Assembly (NCBI GenBank): GCA_041180805.1
Contig: JBEGQX010000045.1
Coordinates: 1-28,733 of the forward strand
DNA from: JBEGQX01 sp041180805
Lineage (GTDB): Bacteria > Planctomycetota > Planctomycetia > Gemmatales > Gemmataceae
DNA: 28,733 nt
Reading direction: 5' to 3'
The stretch's first letter is position 1. Each line of letters opens with the position of its first letter. The position numbers were made by a program, and so were the translations under genes. The notes under the pieces are model-generated. The model was not told the origin of the DNA. It searched no databases and saw nothing but the letters and a program-made list of their open reading frames with translations. This document shows, one piece after another, positions 22,507 through 28,733 of this stretch.

Positions 22507-23622
22507 ATGCAATCCGATCAGAGGTTGGCTTCACTGGATCAATTCCGTGGTTACACAGTGGCCGGAATGCTATTTGTGAACTTTCTGGGAAGTTTTCTGT
22601 TCATCCGCCAGCATTTGCCAAATTTGGGTCATTGGCATACCTACTGTAGTTTTGCGGATACCATCATGCCGCAATTTTTCTTCGCAGTTGGTTTTGCCTA
22701 CAGGCTTACCTATTTGCGCCGATGCGACCAGGAGGGGGTGCACGCGGCACGAGTACATACGGTTCGCAGAAACCTTGGGCTTCTGCTTATTGGGTTTATT
22801 ATCCATCATCTTGATGGAAACTATAAAACCTTTGAAAAACTCAGGGATCTTGGCTTTGCCGGTTTTCTGACAGAATCCTTCCAGCGGAATTTCTTTCAGA
22901 CCCTTACCCATATAGCACTTACCTCGCTGCTGATTCTTCCCGTGGTGGGAAAATCCATCCCCCAAAGGCTTGGCATGATGGCTACAGCGGCATTGCTGTT
23001 TCATATTTTTGCCGAAAATGGATATTACCAGGCCATCATGAAAAGGCCGGGAATCGATGGTGGCCCGCTGGGTTTTCTCACCTGGACCATTCCAATGATT
23101 GCTGGAACCATTGCCTATGATGTGGTTTCCCAAATCCCTGAACGGGCGTTTGGGTTCATGCTGGCCATCGCCTGCGGGTTCATGCTAACAGGTTATGGGC
23201 TTTCCTGCCTGAATTTGGTCACCTATCCAAATGGGGTAAGCGAACCATACACAATCAGATCGTTTCTGTTGGAACCACCCTTTGTCGCCCCATCGCACCC
23301 GGTGAACATCTGGACCATGAGCCAAAGGGCCGGTAGCGTTTCCTACCTGACCTTTGGGGCGGGTTTCGCCATGCTTGTGTTCGCACTTTTTTACCAGGCT
23401 TGCGACCGGATGAAGTGGATTGGGCTGGGCCTGTTCAAGACCTTTGGAACCAATGCGCTGGCGGCTTATATCCTGCATGGAATGGTGGAATCTGCCATTG
23501 GGCCATTCGCGCCCAAAGATAGCCCATGGTCTTACATTGTGTTCATCTTTGCGATCTATTTCGCCATCTGTACCATCATACTGCGCGCACTGGAAAGACG
23601 CGGGCTGATCCTAAAGATATAG
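22507..23622 (+). CDS. Heparan-acetyltransferase-like (DUF5009/acyltransferase superfamily) membrane protein
   Basis: A 371-residue polytopic membrane protein with about ten hydrophobic segments. The opening QRLASLDQFRGYTVAGMLFVNFLG is the signature of the heparan-alpha-glucosaminide N-acetyltransferase/DUF1624/DUF5009 group, whose members move acetyl groups from cytoplasmic acetyl-CoA to sugars across the membrane. GHWHTYCSFADTIMPQFFFAVGF follows, with histidines where the family places its active-site histidine. The C-terminal FGTNALAAYILHGMVE block is also typical. It has no cleavable signal. GGAG lies 10 bases before the ATG. It is divergent from the GntR regulator and converges on the tricorn gene. 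The acceptor sugar is not known; catalytic activity is inferred. Confidence 0.83.
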   Translation: MQSDQRLASLDQFRGYTVAGMLFVNFLGSFLFIRQHLPNLGHWHTYCSFADTIMPQFFFAVGFAYRLTYLRRCDQEGVHAARVHTVRRNLGLLLIGFIIHHLDGNYKTFEKLRDLGFAGFLTESFQRNFFQTLTHIALTSLLILPVVGKSIPQRLGMMATAALLFHIFAENGYYQAIMKRPGIDGGPLGFLTWTIPMIAGTIAYDVVSQIPERAFGFMLAIACGFMLTGYGLSCLNLVTYPNGVSEPYTIRSFLLEPPFVAPSHPVNIWTMSQRAGSVSYLTFGAGFAMLVFALFYQACDRMKWIGLGLFKTFGTNALAAYILHGMVESAIGPFAPKDSPWSYIVFIFAIYFAICTIILRALERRGLILKI

Positions 23623-23649
23623 CTTAAGCTGCCGCTTTGTACCGCCTAT

Positions 23650-23667
23650 ATGGTTTTTAAGAACCAT
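23650..23667. terminator. Weak hairpin between convergent acyltransferase and tricorn genes
   Basis: ATGGTT (23650-23655) and AACCAT (23662-23667) form a 6-bp stem with a TTTAAG loop in the 44-bp gap between convergent stops; the last base is shared with the tricorn stop codon. It lacks a proper T-run on either side, so termination is only a guess based on position. Confidence 0.25.
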
Positions 23668-26600
23668 TATCTCTCGGTGGCCTTGCGTAGTTTTGGTAAT
23701 GGCTTCGCCTTGAAGGCCTCGACTTCCAACTTCAGGGTTTCCACACCCTTTTCAAGTTGCTTGTCCACGCCTTTGGGCATCTCGCCGGGTTCGGGCCAGA
23801 CGACCACATGGGGCTGCGCGCCATGCAGTTCCATATCTTCCCCATCCTTGATGCCATACCACCCCCGGAAAGGCATCCTCAGGGTGCCAAGATCCATGAT
23901 CTGAGTGGCGCCCGTACTGATTACCCCTCCCGCGGTGGGAACCCCCACCAGCTTGCCACGCTGCAAGGCAACTATGGCATGGCTGAAGATCTCGGCATTG
24001 CTGAAACTATTCTGGTTGCAAAGCACCACGATTGGTTTGTTCCAGGTGGCGTAAATCTTTCGGTCCTGCGGGTAGCCACCCTGCGTGCTTCCGCGCGGCA
24101 CTGCAATCGCATGAACAGGCTGCGTCAGCGAAGTCAGCAGGTGATCCGCCGTGCTACCGCCACCATTTTCACGCACATCAATGATCAAACCATCCTTGCC
24201 CGCCGCCTGTGAATATAACTCTTCCTCAAACTTCACAAAGCTGGTCATGTCCATGGCACTGATATGAAGATAGCCAAACCTGCCCTGTGAAAGTTTTTCC
24301 ACCATGGCCAGGTTGTCTTCCATCCATTTACGGTACAAAAGGTTGGGTACTGCAAGCGCGCTGGTGGCTGGCAGGGAAACCTCGCGGTCTTTGCCATCCA
24401 GCCCTCGTACCACCAACTGCATGGGTTGGTCGGAAACTCCGTTCAAGAGCAGGGTGGGATCCATGCCCGGTTTGACTTCCTTGCCATCAATCTTCAGGAT
24501 GATTTCCCCTGCCTTAAGTCTTGACTTGGCCCTGTCTGCGGTGCCACCGGGAAGAACATCGCGGATTTTCCATCCCGGGCCTGCAAAGCCATTCTCGAAG
24601 CGAACACCGGGATGCCGGGTGGTTTCCCTCCAGCCACGGGTGGTTTCCTCGGTGGTTGCACCCCGCATGTTGAAGGCGGTCATGAATCCGAGGTGGGATC
24701 CATTGATTTCCCCCAGCATAAGTTGCACCACGGTGGTCAGAACCTCGATGTTGGGTGCCTGCGCGGCATAGGGTCGGTATTTTTCGCGCACCTTGTTCCA
24801 ATCAGAATTGCCAAGCTTCTCATCATAAAAATGATCGCGCATGGCAGCCCAACAATGGTCAAAGGCAACGCCGAACTTCTCCTGCAGGTTTACCTTCTGG
24901 TTGGCCTGAAAACGGTAACCGGAAGGATCGGGGCTGGCATCCGCTGTGGAGGAAGTGCCACCTCCTCCCCTGCGAAGCAAACCGGGCAGGGAAGGAACCG
25001 TGGCCATGGGTGCCGCCGTGGGGGCGGAGCTTCCCGGGCTGAAAGATGCTGGCAATCCACCTGACAACCAGACCACATTGCCATTCTTCAGCCAGCGAGC
25101 CTGCGAACCGGTGCGAGAGGAAATCTGCTTGGGGGTTGCGGAACCCTCCATGGGAAAATCATAGGCGTAGGTCGCCCTGTCTCCCTTAACCGTTCCGGAG
25201 AAGGCAAGGCGCTTGCCATCGTGCGACCAGAACAAACCCGTCTCGGTGGAATCTGGCAGGCTTAGCCTGCGAATACGCTTGTGAAGGTTTACCCAATCGA
25301 TATTCACCGCCACCGATTCATCCTTCTTCATGGATGCGGGCTGCATCTTCTTTTCCTTGTCTGCGGACTCCTTTTTCTCAGAATCATCACCCGATTTGGA
25401 ATCCACTTTGCCCTTGGGACGCGCTTTCTGGATTTTTTCAATCGCCTTTTGCAGCTTGCGATCCCGCGCTGAAACTTCATCCTCCTCCTGCACAAGGTTC
25501 ACATAGTAAATATCCACTTCCTCGCCACCGCTGCGTCTTCCCGTGAAGGCAATCACTTTGCCATCTGGTGACCAGCGTGGGTTGCTTTCATTATCCGGAT
25601 GACGGGAAAGGTTGAATGGAGGCTTGGAAAGATCCGTGGGCAGAATCCAAACATCCCTGTTGAAGTCCACATCGTACTGTGCGTAAACCAGCCATTTGCC
25701 ATCCGGTGACCAGTCATAATCCACCTGGTTCCAAGAGGCGATTATCTTGCGTGGGTTTTCACCAGAGATGGGGCTGATGTAAAGGTCGCCCCGCAGCCGG
25801 GAATAGGCCATCGATTTGCCATCCGGACTTAGGCTGAGGCTTTCCTTGGCTTCGCCATCGCGGGTTACCTGGGTGTGCAGGAACTCGTCATTAAGCCACC
25901 AGAATTTGGATTTATCCTTGCGATCCGCGCGGTAGATTTCCGCGGTATGGCCACCATCCCTGATGTATAGCAGACCTTCGCTGTTGTTCAACCAAACTGG
26001 GTTTTTCTCTTCTTCCGGAGTGTTGGTGACCTGCCTTGGTTCACGAAGCTCGGTATCCATCACCCAGAGATCCCCACCAGCAATGAAGGCTATTTCCAAA
26101 CCATCGGGAGAAAAAGCCACATCCGTGGCGGAGGTAAGGGTGCGTTTTTCTTCCTTGGTGGGTTCGTAGTCAGCCTTGGTGGAAAGATCCAGTCGGCGTG
26201 GATTCTCATCCGCACCGGGTTTGATGGAATAAAGATTTGCAAGTGCCCTGAAAACAATCGTGGAACCATTGCGAGAAAGGGCCGGCTGAATCACATGATC
26301 CTCGGTGAAGTTGGTGATCCTGCGATCCTTGCCGTTAGCAAGGTCATATTCCCTGAGGTTGAAAGTTCCATCCTGTGCCCCCGTGTAGTAGAAACCTTTG
26401 CCATCCGGTTTCCAAATGGGGGATCTACAACCCCGTTCATGGCGAAGTATGGGATAGAACTTGGCCTCATCGCGGTCGTACATCCATATTTGCGCGGATT
26501 GCGAACCATGGTAACCCTTGCGCCACCATGCAGGGCCTTCGCGAACAAAAAGAATGCGCTTGCCATCGGGGGAAAGGCTTCCTTCCTGGCCATAGTCATC

Positions 26601-27059
26601 GAACAAAAGCTGGTCTGCTTTTCTCTCGGTGGCGTTCAGCAGGAAGAACCTCTCGCCATGACGCCAGAAATGATCCCTGGTGGCTTGCACAAGAAGATGC
26701 TTGCCATCGGCATGCCAGCCAGCGGGTATATAACCACCCGTGTGGTAGGAAATTTGCGAAGGTGTGCCACCGACCAGGGGCATGGTGAAGACCTGTACGC
26801 CATTCTCACGGTCTGATGCAAAGGCAATGGTTTTGCCATCCGGCGAGAACTTCGGGTACCGATCGCGAGAAGGGTTCCTGGTAAGCGGTTGTGCCGGGCC
26901 ACCGGTCACCGCGGCAAGCCAGATCTCGCCGTTCCAATCAAACGTGATCTGTGAACCATCCGGCGAAACATCAACATTGGATGGAAAAAGAATTGTCGAC
27001 TGGGCCCCAACCACCGAAACCTGCATAACCACCAGCAAAGCTGCGACCATCCAACGCAT
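23667..27059 (-). CDS. Exported tricorn-type protease (S41 family, PD40 propeller plus PDZ)
   Basis: An 1130-residue protein with a signal peptide (MRWMVAALLVVMQVSVVGA). The N-terminal ~700 residues hold at least nine PD40/WD40-like repeats with SPDGK cores (e.g. FSPDGKTIAF, WSPDGKWLVY, WSHDGKRLAF), forming the tricorn propellers. A highly charged Lys/Glu/Ser insert lies at about 535-590, and a glycine/serine linker near 690-710. The C-terminal third has the protease core: H789 in GEINGSHLGF, a PDZ domain (about 830-910) and the serine in NSFSNAEIF (S1020 likely, S1018 alternative), with an acidic residue in MELHGAQPHV near 1076. Archaeal Tricorn is cytosolic and trims proteasome products; here the signal peptide implies action outside the cytoplasm. 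GGGAGA lies six bases before the ATG. Confidence 0.92.
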   Translation of the reverse strand: MRWMVAALLVVMQVSVVGAQSTILFPSNVDVSPDGSQITFDWNGEIWLAAVTGGPAQPLTRNPSRDRYPKFSPDGKTIAFASDRENGVQVFTMPLVGGTPSQISYHTGGYIPAGWHADGKHLLVQATRDHFWRHGERFFLLNATERKADQLLFDDYGQEGSLSPDGKRILFVREGPAWWRKGYHGSQSAQIWMYDRDEAKFYPILRHERGCRSPIWKPDGKGFYYTGAQDGTFNLREYDLANGKDRRITNFTEDHVIQPALSRNGSTIVFRALANLYSIKPGADENPRRLDLSTKADYEPTKEEKRTLTSATDVAFSPDGLEIAFIAGGDLWVMDTELREPRQVTNTPEEEKNPVWLNNSEGLLYIRDGGHTAEIYRADRKDKSKFWWLNDEFLHTQVTRDGEAKESLSLSPDGKSMAYSRLRGDLYISPISGENPRKIIASWNQVDYDWSPDGKWLVYAQYDVDFNRDVWILPTDLSKPPFNLSRHPDNESNPRWSPDGKVIAFTGRRSGGEEVDIYYVNLVQEEDEVSARDRKLQKAIEKIQKARPKGKVDSKSGDDSEKKESADKEKKMQPASMKKDESVAVNIDWVNLHKRIRRLSLPDSTETGLFWSHDGKRLAFSGTVKGDRATYAYDFPMEGSATPKQISSRTGSQARWLKNGNVVWLSGGLPASFSPGSSAPTAAPMATVPSLPGLLRRGGGGTSSTADASPDPSGYRFQANQKVNLQEKFGVAFDHCWAAMRDHFYDEKLGNSDWNKVREKYRPYAAQAPNIEVLTTVVQLMLGEINGSHLGFMTAFNMRGATTEETTRGWRETTRHPGVRFENGFAGPGWKIRDVLPGGTADRAKSRLKAGEIILKIDGKEVKPGMDPTLLLNGVSDQPMQLVVRGLDGKDREVSLPATSALAVPNLLYRKWMEDNLAMVEKLSQGRFGYLHISAMDMTSFVKFEEELYSQAAGKDGLIIDVRENGGGSTADHLLTSLTQPVHAIAVPRGSTQGGYPQDRKIYATWNKPIVVLCNQNSFSNAEIFSHAIVALQRGKLVGVPTAGGVISTGATQIMDLGTLRMPFRGWYGIKDGEDMELHGAQPHVVVWPEPGEMPKGVDKQLEKGVETLKLEVEAFKAKPLPKLRKATER

Positions 27060-27292
27060 AAGAGTCTCCCATGGGATTTACAAAAATACAGGTAGAATAG
27101 GATCATTTATAAGGGATCAAAAGGCGCAAAGGAAAGTAAAAGAGGGGGTTTGGGAAAGTCTTGGATCTGCTTTTATTCATTAATTCACTCCCGATCATGC
27201 CAAAATCAAAGAAAAGGCCCGGAAAAGTCGATACATCCGTTAATCACAAATTGACGAACCTTTGCTTTCAAGTGCTTAGATTGGGGCATTCC

Positions 27293-28733
27293 ATGTCACA
27301 GGCAAACTACCAAACCACTTACGATGAAATGCCTTATGTTAGTTTCCCCTATCCGCAAACTCATCCGGACAGGCTCTCCACGCTTGCCCGCCTCTTTTCG
27401 GTGGAAGCACCCGACGTGGAAAATTGCAGCCTGCTGGAGATTGGTTGCGCCTCTGGCAATAACCTGATTCCCATGGCTTACCTTCTTCCCAAGGCACGCT
27501 TGGAAGGCATTGATCTTTCCGCCAAGCAAATCGAAGAAGGACGCACCGAGGTCACCAAGCTTGGCCTGAAGAATCTCGACCTTCGCTGCCAGAGCATTTT
27601 GGATTTTGATGCCAGGGGTCAGCAATTCGACTTCATCATTGTGCATGGGGTTTATTCCTGGGTGGATAACAACTGCCAAGAAAAGATATTGGATATCTGC
27701 AATAAGACCCTTTCACCCAATGGCGTTGCCTACATCAGTTACAATGTGATGCCCGGATGGCGGATGCGAGGCATGCTCCGCGACATGATGATCTACCATG
27801 TCAGCAAGTTCAACGATCGCCAATCGAAAATCTACCAGGCCCGGGCTCTTCTTCAGTTCCTGGCAAATTCGGTTCAGGGCGACAAGAACCCATACGGCAT
27901 CTTCCTGCAATCGGAACTGGAACTGCTCCGCGCCCAGAATGACAGTTACCTTTACCACGAATTCCTGGAAGAGAACAACGAACCCTGCTATTTCCACCAG
28001 TTTGTCAGCCGTTGTGAAAAACATGGCCTGGCTTATCTGGGGGATAGCGACCCGCGGACCATGTCCACGCGCGATATGCCGGAACAAGCCCAGAAACACC
28101 TTTCACAAACCATCAGTCTGGTGGAAACCGAGCAGTACATGGACTTCATTCGCAATCGGATGTTTCGCATGTCCCTGATCACTCGCAAGGGCAAGCAGCC
28201 TGTCTACTCTGTAAATCCATCCTGTGTGCAGAATATGCATATTTCGTCCTCGCTTACCAGCAATGAGCCCAACCTGAACATTCTGGCGACAGAGCAGGCA
28301 TCATTCAACTGCCAAAACGGTGTGGTCATGGGTGTGGGGGAACCTCTTTTGAAGGCAGCGCTTCTGGTGATGCAAAAAGCCTGGCCATCTTCGGTACCCG
28401 CGATGGAAATACTTGAAAAGGCCTCCGCTATGATGGGCCTTAAGCTTCCAACCGATGCACAGTTACTTGGCCAGTTGGTTTTCCAGCTTGGCCAGATGAT
28501 GGTAACCGCATACACATCCATGCCCATCGGTTCGGTGGATATCACCACCCGGCCAATCACTGGTATTCATGAGATCAGCTCCAAGCCCAAGGTGTTCGGA
28601 TTTATCGCCCATCAAGCCGCTACCCTTGGTGCGGTCACAAACATTCGCCATCAGATCATTCGGGTGGGGGATTTTGAAAAGGCGATCATCAACTATCTGG
28701 ATGGAACCCATGAACAGGAATTCATCGTGAAAG
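27293..28733 (+). CDS. SAM-dependent methyltransferase with regulatory domain (incomplete at window end)
   Basis: At least 480 codons, open to the last base. The N-terminal ~45 residues (TTYDEMPYVSFPYPQTHPDRL) match the class I methyltransferases that carry a methyltransferase regulatory domain and resemble rickettsial protein-lysine methyltransferases. Motif I is LLEIGCASGN (47-56), the acidic residue binding the ribose is D74 in GIDLSA, and the post-I region FDFIIVHGVYSWV follows. The regulatory domain begins near residue 220 (YLYHEFLEENNEPCYFHQFV). Substrate unknown; protein or small-molecule methylation are both possible. ATG 27293 has GGGG six bases upstream. An in-frame ATG at 27197 would add 32 basic residues but has no ribosome site and goes beyond the family's normal start. 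Confidence 0.88.
   Translation, partial: MSQANYQTTYDEMPYVSFPYPQTHPDRLSTLARLFSVEAPDVENCSLLEIGCASGNNLIPMAYLLPKARLEGIDLSAKQIEEGRTEVTKLGLKNLDLRCQSILDFDARGQQFDFIIVHGVYSWVDNNCQEKILDICNKTLSPNGVAYISYNVMPGWRMRGMLRDMMIYHVSKFNDRQSKIYQARALLQFLANSVQGDKNPYGIFLQSELELLRAQNDSYLYHEFLEENNEPCYFHQFVSRCEKHGLAYLGDSDPRTMSTRDMPEQAQKHLSQTISLVETEQYMDFIRNRMFRMSLITRKGKQPVYSVNPSCVQNMHISSSLTSNEPNLNILATEQASFNCQNGVVMGVGEPLLKAALLVMQKAWPSSVPAMEILEKASAMMGLKLPTDAQLLGQLVFQLGQMMVTAYTSMPIGSVDITTRPITGIHEISSKPKVFGFIAHQAATLGAVTNIRHQIIRVGDFEKAIINYLDGTHEQEFIVK

Noticed and set aside
25400..27000. Repeated DNA words resembling TTGCCATCCGG through the tricorn gene
   Set aside because: They are the reverse complement of codons for the SPDGK cores of PD40 repeats, so they reflect protein repeats rather than DNA elements.
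27067..27076. Perfect palindrome TCCCATGGGA over the tricorn ribosome site
   Set aside because: A 10-bp loopless palindrome cannot fold as a hairpin and occurs often by chance; no second copy supports an operator.
27251..27281. Promoter-like TTGACG and TTAGAT before the methyltransferase
   Set aside because: The spacer is 19 bases and the start codon would be only about 11 bases after the -10 box, inconsistent with the visible ribosome site.
1..28733. CRISPR arrays, tRNA or rRNA genes, transposons, prophage or toxin-antitoxin genes
   Set aside because: Looked for on both strands; no regular direct repeats, no cloverleaf or rRNA segments, and no transposase, integrase or toxin-like genes were found.

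Overview
The window reads as a chromosomal segment of a planctomycete, most likely from the Gemmatales/Gemmataceae side of the phylum. The evidence is two DUF1559 pseudopilin-like proteins with the GFTLIELL-type N-terminus and C-terminal H-x9-DG motif, lipoproteins with carboxypeptidase-regulatory-like folds, a giant secreted PQQ/TPR protein, a secreted tricorn-type protease, a ThuA-like secreted protein, a DUF3472 protein and a PhoPQ-related (PqaA-like) esterase. Base composition looks moderate (roughly half G+C, by eye) and fairly even, with AT-richer intergenic regions. I see no tRNA, rRNA, CRISPR array, insertion sequence, integrase or phage gene. The placement is an inference from gene families, not from a marker gene.

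Layout. Positions 1-7218 (minus strand) hold a probable operon read right to left: a 1586-residue PQQ-propeller/TPR exported protein, a secreted terpene-cyclase-fold repeat protein, a MoxR AAA+ ATPase and the first codons of a DUF58 protein that leaves the window at base 1. Positions 7468-10290 (plus) carry a zinc-ribbon membrane protein, a ThuA-like exported protein and an RsuA/RluB-family pseudouridine synthase whose 3' end overlaps its convergent neighbour by 170 bp. Positions 10121-12111 (minus) are a compact msrA - ECF sigma factor - zinc-finger anti-sigma unit. Positions 12408-17781 (plus) are a lipoprotein alpha/beta hydrolase, a DUF1559 protein, a small lipoprotein and a glucose-6-phosphate dehydrogenase fused to a cyclic-nucleotide-binding domain. 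A hairpin at 17787-17816 separates it from a minus-strand set (17834-20555): DUF1559 protein, small lipoprotein, PqaA-like esterase. Positions 20719-23622 hold a DUF3472 protein, a GntR/FCD regulator and a heparan-acetyltransferase-like membrane protein. Positions 23667-27059 (minus) encode a tricorn-type protease and 27293 to the end an incomplete SAM methyltransferase with a regulatory domain.

How it fits together. Most genes encode envelope or exported proteins, many lipid-anchored or with signal peptides. The metabolic exception, Zwf, is also the most unusual gene: its C-terminus carries an apparently intact phosphate-binding cassette, suggesting direct cyclic-nucleotide control of entry into the pentose phosphate pathway. 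The msrA-sigma-anti-sigma unit, with a full Cys/His zinc ligand set, suggests a redox-responsive regulatory circuit. Two DUF1559-plus-lipoprotein modules lie on opposite strands, next to different hydrolases.
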